64,000 nt of DNA from UBA6168 sp041741095 (GTDB taxonomy: Bacteria > Bacteroidota > Bacteroidia > Chitinophagales > Saprospiraceae), in assembly GCA_041741095.1 (NCBI GenBank), contig JBGSKQ010000129.1:1-64000 (forward strand), read 5' to 3'. The notes under the pieces are model-generated. The model did no database searches, was not told the DNA's origin, and saw nothing but the letters and a program-made list of their open reading frames with translations. The position numbers and the translations under genes were made by a program. Below, in pieces: positions 53,614 through 62,261 of this stretch; position 1 is the stretch's first letter, and each line of letters starts with the position of its first letter.

Positions 53614-54810
53614 ATGAGCAAGAACAGAAAGATAGAATTTTTGATGCAGGATGAAAATCTGAAACCTGCCTTCAGGCAAATTGCCGAGAAGGTTTTCAAT
53701 GGCGAACGCCTCACGGCAGACGAAGGTTTGTTGCTGTTTCGGGAAGGAAGTTTGGGCTATGTCGGCGCACTCGCCAACCATGTGCGGGAGCGCCTGCACG
53801 GCAACGACACTTTTTTCAACCGCAATTTCCACATAGAACCAACGAATATCTGCGTGTATGACTGCAAGTTCTGCTCCTATTCACGCATGATCAAAAAACG
53901 GGAAGAAGGCTGGGAATACTCGCTGGAAGACATGATGGACATCGTTCGGCAATACGATGGGCAGCCCGTCACCGAAGTCCACATCGTGGGAGGGGTGTTG
54001 CCACAGTACGATCTGGCTTTTTACGCAGAGTTTTTTAGAAAAATAAAAGCCCATCGGCCCGACCTGCACATCAAGGCGCTGACGCCTGTTGAATACCATT
54101 ATATTTTCAAAAAAGCAAAAATCGGCTATGCCGAAGGCATGAAAATCATGCAAGATGCAGGGCTGGATTCGATGCCCGGCGGCGGCGCTGAAATTTTTCA
54201 CCCTGAAATACGCCAACAAATAGCGGGCGACAAATGCACTGGCGAGCAATGGCTGCAAATCCACGAGGAATGGCACAAACTGGGAGGCCGCTCCAACGCC
54301 ACCATGCTCTATGGCCACATCGAAGGTTATGAACACCGCATCCATCATTTGGAACAACTGCGGCAACTACAGGATCGGACGGGCGGTTTCCAAACTTTTA
54401 TACCGCTAAAATTCCGCAACCAGGACAACCAGATGTCGCATCTGCCCGAAGTCAGCGTGATTGAGGATTTGCGCAATTATGCCATCAGCCGGATTTACCT
54501 CGACAATTTTGGCCACATCAAGGCTTATTGGCCCATGATCAGCCGGAATATCGCACAGCTTTCCCTTTCCTATGGGGTGGACGATATTGACGGCACGATT
54601 GACGACACGACCAAGATCTATTCGATGGCTGGTTCGGAGGAACAAACCCCGGCCATGAGCACCCAAGAATTGGTGAACCTGATCCGGCAGGTGGGCAGGC
54701 GGCCCATTGAGCGGGACACACTGTACAAGGTGCTAAAAGACTACACAGACGAGGTGTTTGAGGAGGACAAACAATTTCAAGGCTATGTGGCATTGCCCGT
54801 GGTCGCTTGA
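53614..54810 (+). CDS. mqnE: aminofutalosine synthase
   Basis: The 398-residue radical-SAM enzyme carries the iron-sulfur motif CVYDCKFCSYSR (CxxxCxxC). Neighbouring family segments include FFNRNFHIEPTNIC, VTEVHIVGGVLPQYDLAFY, DSMPGGGAEIFHPEIRQQIA and TMLYGHIEGYEHRIHHLEQL. MqnE joins the enolpyruvyl benzoate product of MqnA to SAM to form aminofutalosine, the second step of the futalosine route to menaquinone. mqnA follows 36 bp later, so the first two steps are encoded together. This indicates menaquinone respiration. Confidence 0.95.
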   Translation: MSKNRKIEFLMQDENLKPAFRQIAEKVFNGERLTADEGLLLFREGSLGYVGALANHVRERLHGNDTFFNRNFHIEPTNICVYDCKFCSYSRMIKKREEGWEYSLEDMMDIVRQYDGQPVTEVHIVGGVLPQYDLAFYAEFFRKIKAHRPDLHIKALTPVEYHYIFKKAKIGYAEGMKIMQDAGLDSMPGGGAEIFHPEIRQQIAGDKCTGEQWLQIHEEWHKLGGRSNATMLYGHIEGYEHRIHHLEQLRQLQDRTGGFQTFIPLKFRNQDNQMSHLPEVSVIEDLRNYAISRIYLDNFGHIKAYWPMISRNIAQLSLSYGVDDIDGTIDDTTKIYSMAGSEEQTPAMSTQELVNLIRQVGRRPIERDTLYKVLKDYTDEVFEEDKQFQGYVALPVVA

Positions 54811-54846
54811 TATTTCACCCATCAACGCTTCCTACATTTGAAGAAT

Positions 54847-55626
54847 ATGAAATTAAAAGTAACAGCCGTCAGCTACCTGAACACCAAGCCCTTTTTGTAC
54901 GGCTTGTTCAAAAGCGGGCTAAACGAGGAAATAGACTTACAGTTGGACATCCCTTCTGATGGTGCCAAGCGGCTGGCATCGGGCGAGGCAGATTTGGGTC
55001 TGGTACCTGTGGCCGTGATACCTGAATTGCCCAGTCCACATATCATTTCCGATTATTGCATTGGCACGGTGGGCACGGTGAAAACGGTCTGCATTTTCAG
55101 CGACTGCCCCTTGGAGGACATGACCCACCTGTACCTGGATTACCATTCCCGCACCTCCGTTGAGTTGGTTCAAATTTTATTGGAAAAACATTGGCGCCTG
55201 TCCCCTACCCTGTTGCCTGCCAAGGAAGGATTTGAAGAAAAAATTGGCGGTACAACCGGTGCCTTGATTATTGGCGACCGGGCGGTAGGGAAAGATTTAA
55301 AATATCCTTTTGTGTATGACCTGGGCGAAGCTTGGCAACAGTTTACGGGCCTGCCATTTGTATTTGCTGCCTGGGTGAGCAACCGCCCGCTGGAGCCTGA
55401 ATTTGTAAAACGTTTCAACGCCGCCCTGCAATCGGGCCTCGACCATATCCCGCAGCTCATGTACATCCTGCCATCGCCACAACCAGGTTTTGATTTGCAG
55501 CGCTATTTCACCGAAAATATTAGTTATCAATTGGATATCGAAAAAAGGCAGGCGCTAAAAATGTTTTTGTCCATGATGAAAACCAAGCACCAGCAAGGGG
55601 TGGAAGCTGTCGGCCTGGAAGCTTGA
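54847..55626 (+). CDS. mqnA: chorismate dehydratase
   Basis: A 259-residue MqnA, the enzyme that converts chorismate to 3-enolpyruvyl-benzoate. Visible family segments are VTAVSYLNTKPFLYGLFKSG, LASGEADLGLVPVAVIPEL, IGTVGTVKTVCIFSDCPLED, LYLDYHSRTSVELVQILL and GALIIGDRAVG, with YDLGEAWQQFTGLPFVFAAW near the end. The fold is that of periplasmic-binding proteins, but there is no signal peptide. The ATG at MKLKVTAVSYLN is preferred over a TTG three codons upstream. Confidence 0.95.
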   Translation: MKLKVTAVSYLNTKPFLYGLFKSGLNEEIDLQLDIPSDGAKRLASGEADLGLVPVAVIPELPSPHIISDYCIGTVGTVKTVCIFSDCPLEDMTHLYLDYHSRTSVELVQILLEKHWRLSPTLLPAKEGFEEKIGGTTGALIIGDRAVGKDLKYPFVYDLGEAWQQFTGLPFVFAAWVSNRPLEPEFVKRFNAALQSGLDHIPQLMYILPSPQPGFDLQRYFTENISYQLDIEKRQALKMFLSMMKTKHQQGVEAVGLEA

Positions 55627-55781
55627 TAGCGGATTTAGCAAAGAATTTCCATCCGGGCGTTTTTTCCTTTTCACCTCTATGATATTTGTCAAAATATAAA
55701 CTGACGCATCTCACTGCAACACTGTCTGTGTTCTCCGTTTTTTGGGTCTTAACATTTAATCATCGAACTAAATCAAATATT

Positions 55782-56174
55782 ATGTTGACTCAAACAAAAA
55801 AGACCCACCTCAGCGACCTGCACTTTGAGCACAAGCTGTGGATGAACGAGCTTGGCTTTGCCGCTGAGGAACTGCTCATTTACGAGCATTATCTGGAAGA
55901 TCTTGTAAAAAGGCATTCTGAGAAGGAGATGCTCGCAGCCTTGGAGCATTTTCAAAACCAGTTTATCAAGGAAAAAAACGTGATGGCACACCTGCGCCAC
56001 GACATCCGTTCCAGCGAACACCAATTGGTGGAATTTGCCAAAAAACACCCAGAATCTTATGACGACTACAATCTGGAGGACCACCGAGACCTCAACGAAC
56101 GCATGGAACAATTCCGCAAGATTTTTGGCGAGCTGAAATCCCGCTTCTATCAGTTTATGATGGATTGGAAATAA
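55782..56174 (+). CDS. predicted helical protein of unknown function
   Basis: A 130-residue acidic, charged protein with high helix and coiled-coil potential (DLHFEHKLWMNELGFAAEEL, YEHYLEDLVKRHSEKEM, NERMEQFRKIFGELKSRFYQ). There is no signal peptide or membrane segment. I do not recognise a named family. A short frame upstream of this ATG is not protein-like. An octamer repeat tract starts 1 bp after its stop. Confidence 0.72.
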   Translation: MLTQTKKTHLSDLHFEHKLWMNELGFAAEELLIYEHYLEDLVKRHSEKEMLAALEHFQNQFIKEKNVMAHLRHDIRSSEHQLVEFAKKHPESYDDYNLEDHRDLNERMEQFRKIFGELKSRFYQFMMDWK

Positions 56175-56175
56175 G

Positions 56176-56199
56176 ATGTGTTTGTGTGTTTTTGTGTTT
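56176..56199 (+). repeat. degenerate octamer tandem tract, NNGTGTTT family
   Basis: Three units in register (ATGTGTTT, GTGTGTTT, TTGTGTTT), directly after the stop of the helical protein gene. They match the tracts at 12217 and 29059. Confidence 0.7.
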
Positions 56200-56221
56200 G
56201 GAGGTGATTGATTTTCAAACT

Positions 56222-56313
56222 GTAAGCCTAAGGCGAAACCTCCAAATGGCCGCTTGAGTTGTGCCATTTTGCAAAATTTGAAAGGCCATTTGGAGGCGTC
56301 ACCTAAGGCCTAC
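56222..56313. repeat. 92-bp imperfect palindrome
   Basis: Arms 56222-56251 and 56284-56313 match in 25 of 30 inverse positions (shared core CCTCCAAATGGCC), with a 32-nt loop. It lies in the 271-bp gap before the DUF4249 gene. A second small inverted repeat, GAAATTGGGAAA/TTTCCCAATTTC, lies near 56387-56425. No reading frame is supported. Confidence 0.65.
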
Positions 56314-56445
56314 AACGACCTCCAAAATGTCTTTCATTTTAAAATGAGGATGAACTAAAAATTGTCTATCAAATCAAGATGTAGAGAAATTGGGAAACTG
56401 ACAGACTACGCAATTTCCCAATTTCTTAATTTCCAACACCCCCCC

Positions 56446-57273
56446 TTACTCTATCGTAATTGTATCCCTTTTCACCCCCGCCGCAATGAAAAAGCCCAGC
56501 GCATCATTGTCCACATTGCTCGGCACATTGGCCGGGGCCGCGTCAAAAATGGTCCCTTTGTAGATGGTTTCCGTTTGCACGGCCAGGAAAAAATCGAAGG
56601 CCTCTGGCCGGATAAGGTACTGTTCAAATACAAATGCATCTCCAGGATTGGCTTCAACAATCAACACTTGCGCTCCGTTGATGGGGCTTCCGTTGACGAA
56701 CTTGTCTTCGGCTATTTCCCAATACGTACGGGTCACATCCGTCGGGGCATCCACCAAATATCCCTTCCAGTAATAGGCGTCGTCCAAGGTGTTCGGCTCA
56801 GTGGTGTAGAGCAAAATGGCATATTCCGTAAAATCATTCTCTGTGTCTTGGTATTCAAACACTTCATAGCTCAAGGAATCTATGACCGGCGCCTCTTTCA
56901 TAAGGGAAACGGCCTGGTAGGTTTGGCCGTTGTATTCAATTTTCAAAGTGTAGGTATGGCCGGGTTGGCCCTTCACGGAATCAGCAGTAAGGTAATGGCC
57001 GGGCGATGCCTCTTTCAAAATGAAAGTTTCCGTCCCATCGCTAATTTGAACGACAGCACCCGTGACGGCTTGAGGTGGTTCGTTGTTGTAATAGCCAGTT
57101 GTAAGTGCCAGTTTTACCTCGTGCGCCTTGGCCTCATCGGTCAGCCAGGCATCTACCACCAAGCGCTGGTTTTCATCGCTTTGCAGGTCGAGATCAATGC
57201 GCTCTGTGCAGGCACTGAGCAATAAGATAGATAAAAGGAAAAAGAGAAAATGATAGCTATTTAAAGTTTTCAT
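56446..57273 (-). CDS. DUF4249 lipoprotein, partner of the TonB-dependent receptor
   Basis: The 275-residue protein begins with a lipoprotein signal ending LLLSAC, followed by the DUF4249 pattern: TERIDLDLQSDENQRLVVDA, AWLTDEAKAHEVKLALTTGY, and a beta-rich body with an N-terminal immunoglobulin-like part (YTLKIEYNGQTYQAVS). The family is usually encoded directly after a TonB-dependent receptor and is thought to act as its surface lipoprotein partner, analogous in arrangement to SusD. It starts 21 bp after the receptor's stop. The ligand is unknown. Confidence 0.9.
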   Translation of the reverse strand: MKTLNSYHFLFFLLSILLLSACTERIDLDLQSDENQRLVVDAWLTDEAKAHEVKLALTTGYYNNEPPQAVTGAVVQISDGTETFILKEASPGHYLTADSVKGQPGHTYTLKIEYNGQTYQAVSLMKEAPVIDSLSYEVFEYQDTENDFTEYAILLYTTEPNTLDDAYYWKGYLVDAPTDVTRTYWEIAEDKFVNGSPINGAQVLIVEANPGDAFVFEQYLIRPEAFDFFLAVQTETIYKGTIFDAAPANVPSNVDNDALGFFIAAGVKRDTITIE

Positions 57274-57294
57274 GGATTTTGATTTTTTGAATTA

Positions 57295-59628
57295 TTAAAA
57301 CTGGAAGTTCCAGGTGACAGAAGGCAAAATGGGGAAGAGGTATGTCTTTTCGGCATACGTGTCTCCTGGTTTATCTTCGTCTTCTTTGAAAGTAATGGTG
57401 TAGGCGTTGTGGCGGTTATACAGGTTGTAAATGGAGAAATTCAGGTCCCAGAATAACTTCCTGCCCGGTTTTTCCTTGTTCCTTAAAACATAGCTTACGT
57501 CCATGCGGTGGTAGTCGGGCATCCGTGCGCCATTGCGGTCGGAATAGACGGGCAATACCTCTCCGTTATAGACAAAACGGCCAGTCGGAAAAGTAGTGGG
57601 GGCACCCGTGCCATAGACGAAATTGACGGAAATAGTGCTGCGTTTGTTCAGTTCGTAACTGGTCACCAGGCTGATGTCGTGGGTTTTGTCATAATTGGTG
57701 CTGTACCAATCCCCGTTGTTGATTTCCTTGATTTGGCGCTCCGACTTGGCCAAGGTGTAGGCTATCCATCCCGTTAGTTTTCCTTTGGTTTTTTTCACCA
57801 TAAACTCAGCGCCATACGCCCTCGCCTGCCCAAAACGCAGTTCCCCCTCCAGGTACTTGTTCAGGAACAGGTCGGCATAGTCTTTAAAGTCAATGGCATT
57901 TTGTGATTTTTTATAATAAACCTCCACCGAGGCTTCGTACAAGTTGTTTTGGAAATTTTGAAAATAGCCCAAAGCCACTTGGTCGGCTTGTTGCGGCTTC
58001 ACATTGGGCGAGGCGGGGAACCAAACGTCGAAGGGCGTGGAAGACTGCGAATTGGAAGCCAACTGCATGTACTGCACCGTGCGGTTGTAACTGGCTTTGA
58101 TGGATTTGTCGCCGCCCAATTTAAGGCGCAGGCCGACACGAGGTTCGAGGTTGAGGTAGGACTGGTACACCTCGCCGGAATTGTAGCTGGTAGAATCTGC
58201 CACTTTGAATTCATCGTCGTAATGGTAAACCGTGGCAGCACCAATATTTTGGAACAAAGACAAGCGCAAGCCATAAATACCGCTCAATACCGAATTGAAC
58301 TCCTGCTCGTTTTCAATATAAATCCCGTGTTCCAAAGAATTCGTGGTCGGCAGGCGGTATTCGTTGAAAATGGACTCGTCGCCCGTACCCCTGGCAAAGC
58401 CCGGCTGGAATTTGTGGCGGGTGCCCTGGTAGCCGAATTTAATGCTGTTGCGGGGATTTAGATAGTAATTGAAATCCAGTTTCAGTGAATAATCCTTGAT
58501 TTTTGAATCCCATTTAAAGCCCTCCACATTGTCGGAGGAGCCAAGAAAATAATCGAAATCGCTGTAGATGAGGGTGACGTTTGAAAAGAGTTTATTGCTG
58601 AAAACGTGGTTCCAGCGAAGGGTGCCAGTGCCGTTCCCCCACTCTATTTTAAAATCCTGGCTGCCAAAAACGTCCCTGCCAAAATAGCCCGACAAGTAGA
58701 GCTTGTCCTTTTCCCCCAGGCGGTAATTGGCCTTCAGGTTCAGGTCGTAGAAATAAAGCTTGGTATCTTCGAGCGTTGTATCGTTTTTGGCAAACAGCGG
58801 GATAAACACGTCCACATAAGTGCGGCGGCCAGACACAATGAACGATGACTTGTCTTTAATGATAGGCGCTTCTACTGTGAGGCGGGAAGAAATGGAGCCA
58901 ATACCTCCGGAAGCCGTGAATTTTTTGGCATTGCCGTCCTTCATCCGCACATCCAGCACGGACGACAAGCGCCCGCCATAGCTGGCCGGGATGCCGCCTT
59001 TGTAGAGTTGCACATCTTTGATGGCATCGGCATTGAACACCGAAAAGAAACCCAGCAGGTGGGAGGCATTGTACACAGGCGCTTCGTCCAACAAAATGAG
59101 GTTCTGATCGGCATTGCCGCCCCGCACGAAAAAGCCGGACTGGCCCTCGCCCACCGTCTGCACACCTGGCAAAAGCTGGATGGCCTTTATCAAATCCACT
59201 TCGCCAAAGACGACCGGGATGGTCTTGATCTTTTCAATGGCCATTTTCTCCTTGCTCATCGTAACGGATTCCACATTGCGGTCTTCCCGCTCGGCAGAGA
59301 CGACCACCTCCTGAATGGAAACCGAGGTCTCAGCCACTTCTACATCCAGTGATTTGTTTCCGGTCAAATCCACCTCCAAGGTTTTCACCTCATAACCAAT
59401 GTAAGAAAACTCGATTTGATACTTGCCGGCCGGCAGCGTCAGGGAATAAAAACCGTACAAATTGGTAACAGCACCCACGCCGTTTTTTGATTCGAAGACG
59501 TTGGCACCAATCAATTCTTCACCGGAACCGGCATCACGGACGTGCCCGCTGAGGGTGAATTTTGAAGTTTGCCCAAAAGCAGTACATACGCTTAGGCTAA
59601 AGCATAATAAAAGCGGTATAGAACGCAT
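57295..59628 (-). CDS. TonB-dependent receptor with carboxypeptidase-regulatory-like domain
   Basis: A 777-residue outer-membrane receptor with a signal peptide (LLLCFSLSVCTAFGQ). Residues about 22-110 form a CarboxypepD_reg-like domain (FTLSGHVRDAGSGEELIGAN, LPAGKYQIEFSYIGYEVKTL). The plug follows (about 115-235: IQLLPGVQTVGEGQSGFFVR, GGNADQNLILLDEAPVYNAS), then the 22-strand barrel with a C-terminal aromatic (NFQF). It takes up an unknown ligand using TonB energy. A DUF4249 gene follows 21 bp later. Upstream, 59744-59758 reads a short CTAC-N5-GTAG palindrome. Confidence 0.95.
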   Translation of the reverse strand: MRSIPLLLCFSLSVCTAFGQTSKFTLSGHVRDAGSGEELIGANVFESKNGVGAVTNLYGFYSLTLPAGKYQIEFSYIGYEVKTLEVDLTGNKSLDVEVAETSVSIQEVVVSAEREDRNVESVTMSKEKMAIEKIKTIPVVFGEVDLIKAIQLLPGVQTVGEGQSGFFVRGGNADQNLILLDEAPVYNASHLLGFFSVFNADAIKDVQLYKGGIPASYGGRLSSVLDVRMKDGNAKKFTASGGIGSISSRLTVEAPIIKDKSSFIVSGRRTYVDVFIPLFAKNDTTLEDTKLYFYDLNLKANYRLGEKDKLYLSGYFGRDVFGSQDFKIEWGNGTGTLRWNHVFSNKLFSNVTLIYSDFDYFLGSSDNVEGFKWDSKIKDYSLKLDFNYYLNPRNSIKFGYQGTRHKFQPGFARGTGDESIFNEYRLPTTNSLEHGIYIENEQEFNSVLSGIYGLRLSLFQNIGAATVYHYDDEFKVADSTSYNSGEVYQSYLNLEPRVGLRLKLGGDKSIKASYNRTVQYMQLASNSQSSTPFDVWFPASPNVKPQQADQVALGYFQNFQNNLYEASVEVYYKKSQNAIDFKDYADLFLNKYLEGELRFGQARAYGAEFMVKKTKGKLTGWIAYTLAKSERQIKEINNGDWYSTNYDKTHDISLVTSYELNKRSTISVNFVYGTGAPTTFPTGRFVYNGEVLPVYSDRNGARMPDYHRMDVSYVLRNKEKPGRKLFWDLNFSIYNLYNRHNAYTITFKEDEDKPGDTYAEKTYLFPILPSVTWNFQF

Positions 59629-59852
59629 AATTGGATGTTAGCGGGTGACAAACAAATACACCATTTGGTTTGGGAAATCGCTTGCACCCAGTTTAGGGTT
59701 GATTAAAAAATTCATGCAAAAGACGATACCCAAACGAAAGACCCCTACTTGATGTAGGTTAAATTTTTGGAGCGTTGGATGAACAGCCTTATTTTCAGGA
59801 CAAAGACATATCAGAAAGGGACGGAAGAGGTAAGGCTATAATTTGATGATTC

Positions 59853-60517
59853 TCGCCTATCCTCACGCTGTCCCGTAGGGACGAAATGTCGGTAGAAATT
59901 CCCACAAGAATAGTTTTATGTCCCGTAGGGAGGCAAGGTCGGACCGACATTACGTCCCTACGGGACGGAGGCACAGGCTATAAACAAGGCTACCGACATT
60001 TCGTCCCTATGGGACGCAGGCGCAGGCTATGAACAAGGCTACCGACATTGCGCCCATAGGGGACGGAGGCACAGGCTATCAACGCAGCTACTCGCCTTCC
60101 CCCTCGCCCCGTCCCGTAGGGACAAAATGTCGGTAGAATTTGCCCACAGGAATAGTGTTCCGTCCCGTAGGGACGAAATGTCGAATCCGAATTACGTCCC
60201 TACGGGACGGAGGCGCAGGCTATGAACAAGGCTACCGATATTGCGCCTTTAGGGGACGGAGGCACAGGCTATCAACGCAGCTACTCGCCTATCCCCTCGC
60301 CCCGTCCCGTAGGGACAAAATGTCGGTAGAATTTGCCCACAGGAATAGTGTTCCGTCCCTACGGGACGGAGGCACAGGCTATGAACAAGGCTACCGACAT
60401 TGCGCCCCTAGGGGACGGAGGCACAGGCTATCAACGCAGCTACTCGCCTTCCCCCTCGCCCCGTCCCGTTAGGGACGAAATGTCGAATAGGAATTGTGTC
60501 TCTATGGACGCTCCCCA
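59853..60517. repeat. tandem/palindromic repeat cluster, GTCCC-(TA/GTA)-GGGAC core
   Basis: About ten copies of the palindrome GTCCCTACGGGAC or its inverse GTCCCGTAGGGAC occur in about 660 bp. They sit inside larger repeated blocks: a 193-bp unit (about 60061-60253) and a 159-bp unit (about 60254-60412) share AGGCACAGGCTATCAACG and CTCGCCCCGTCCCGTAGGGA, and a third truncated unit follows. The blocks differ by about 34 bp. Frames that cross the cluster are repeat artefacts. With the preceding 220 bp, it fills the 897-bp gap between the receptor and pepD. Confidence 0.88.
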
Positions 60518-60525
60518 TGGAAGAT

Positions 60526-61986
60526 TCACGCCGCCGGTATCCGCTTCAAGGTTTCCAATAAATACCCCCAAAACTTCTGGACGGAACTGATTTGCACCTT
60601 CTCGTCAGGTGAGTGGGCACCACGGATATTCGGGCCGAAAGAGATCATTTCCATGTCGGGATAATTTGTACCGATGATGCCGCATTCGAGGCCAGCGTGG
60701 CAGGCGTTTACATGCGGGGCACTGCCGTACATTTCCTGGTGGAGCTGGCTCATCAATTTGACGATGCCAGCCTCTGGTTGCGGCACCCAGCCGGGGTATT
60801 CGCTGGAATAACTGACCGATGCGCCGAGCAATTCAAAACTGCTGGTAATGGCGTTGGCGAGGTCCATTTTTTCGGTATTCACGGAGCTGCGGGTCAGGCA
60901 TTGGACGGAGTATTGACCATTTTCCACCAAGACCCTGGAGAGGTTGTTGGAGCTTTGTACCAAATCGGGAATATCGGGGCTGAGGCGGTAAATGCCATTC
61001 GGGCAAGCATAGATGCTGCGCAGGGCTTTTTGTTGAAAATCAAGCGCAAAAGCCGTTTGGGGGCTATTGGTTTTTTCCAAACCCACGGCCAAATCAGGGT
61101 CGGTACTGTGGTATTCTTTTTTGAGAATAGCCGTTTGCTCCGCAATGTATTGCTCAAAATCGCCCACTTTATCCGTCGGCAAGGCAAAGATGGCAGCGGA
61201 TTCACGGGGAATGGCATTCCGCAGGCCACCACCGTTGATCGAATAAATGCGGGTACCAAATTTATCGGCGGCAACATACAAAAGCCTGATCATCAATTTA
61301 TTGGCATTGCCACGCCCCAGGTGGATGTCCATGCCGGAGTGGCCGCCCGTGAGGCCCTTTATCATCAATTTAAAAGCTTGATAACCAGCAGGCATGGCAA
61401 CTTCCTCATAAGTTCCGGTAGCTGTCACGTCAATCCCGCCTGCGCAGCCAATGGTCAATTCGGTATCGTCTTCCGTATCCAGGTTGAGCAAAATGGCGGC
61501 GTCCATCATTCCTCCCTGAAGGGCCTTGGCCCCGGTCATCCCTGTTTCTTCATCAATGGTAAACAGTGCCTCGATGGGCGGGTGAGGGATGTTTTTGGAA
61601 GCCAAAATGGCCATGATGGCCGCCACGCCAATACCGTTGTCGGCTCCCAAAGTCGTACCCTCCGCTTTTACCCAATCACCATCAATCAGCATTTTAATGC
61701 CCTCATTATCAAAGTCAAACTGCGTTCCTGCATTTTTTTGGTGTACCATGTCCAAATGTCCTTGCAAGGCAACTGTTAATCTATTTTCCATTCCAAGACT
61801 GGCCTTTTTTTTGATTAGCACGTTTCCAGCATCATCTATGGTCGTTGGCAGGCCGAGACTTTCTCCAAAATGCCGCATGAATGCAGTGACCCTTTCTTCT
61901 TTTTTGGATGGACGTGGCACTTCGTTGAGTTGGGAAAAAAAGTCCCACAATGTTTTAGGTTCCAGGTTTTGAATTGATTGGTTCAT
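60526..61986 (-). CDS. pepD: cytosolic dipeptidase, PepD/aminoacyl-histidine dipeptidase type
   Basis: The 486-residue metallopeptidase belongs to the M20 family. Visible parts are LEPKTLWDFFSQLNEVPRPS, VALQGHLDMVHQKN (zinc-binding His and Asp), GTTLGADNGIGVAAIMAI, LFTIDEETGMTGAKALQGG (catalytic Glu pair), GCAGGIDVTATGTYEEVAM and the late HVNACHAGLECGIIGTNYPD. It hydrolyses dipeptides, including X-His, in the cytoplasm; there is no signal peptide. The ATG at MNQSIQNLEPKTLWDF is preferred to a longer frame that begins hydrophobic. It lies next to the repeat cluster. Confidence 0.94.
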   Translation of the reverse strand: MNQSIQNLEPKTLWDFFSQLNEVPRPSKKEERVTAFMRHFGESLGLPTTIDDAGNVLIKKKASLGMENRLTVALQGHLDMVHQKNAGTQFDFDNEGIKMLIDGDWVKAEGTTLGADNGIGVAAIMAILASKNIPHPPIEALFTIDEETGMTGAKALQGGMMDAAILLNLDTEDDTELTIGCAGGIDVTATGTYEEVAMPAGYQAFKLMIKGLTGGHSGMDIHLGRGNANKLMIRLLYVAADKFGTRIYSINGGGLRNAIPRESAAIFALPTDKVGDFEQYIAEQTAILKKEYHSTDPDLAVGLEKTNSPQTAFALDFQQKALRSIYACPNGIYRLSPDIPDLVQSSNNLSRVLVENGQYSVQCLTRSSVNTEKMDLANAITSSFELLGASVSYSSEYPGWVPQPEAGIVKLMSQLHQEMYGSAPHVNACHAGLECGIIGTNYPDMEMISFGPNIRGAHSPDEKVQISSVQKFWGYLLETLKRIPAA

Positions 61987-62261
61987 ATCGAAAGTTTGGA
62001 ATGAAAATTTTTGTCTTTGCCCGGCCAAATTAGACAAAACTGCCACTAAGATCCAACCCTTTGCTGCAAGCACTTTGAACATAATTTATCATGCTGGCTC
62101 TCCTTGCCCAATCATTTGGGCATCCCTGCCCTATTTACCATATTATCAAAACAGTTAAGCAGAAAAACTGGTAAGAGCTTTTAATTTATTCAGCACGTTG
62201 GCCTTCCCCCTGCTCCAACGGTTCCCCCTTGCTGTTTCAACAATAGCAAACAACATCTTCA

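Noticed and set aside
60140..60590. Open frames across the GTCCC repeat cluster that look like an Arg/Gly-rich protein
   Set aside because: The translation is itself repeated in step with the DNA repeats, has no start context, and the frame persists only because the unit lengths happen to suit it.
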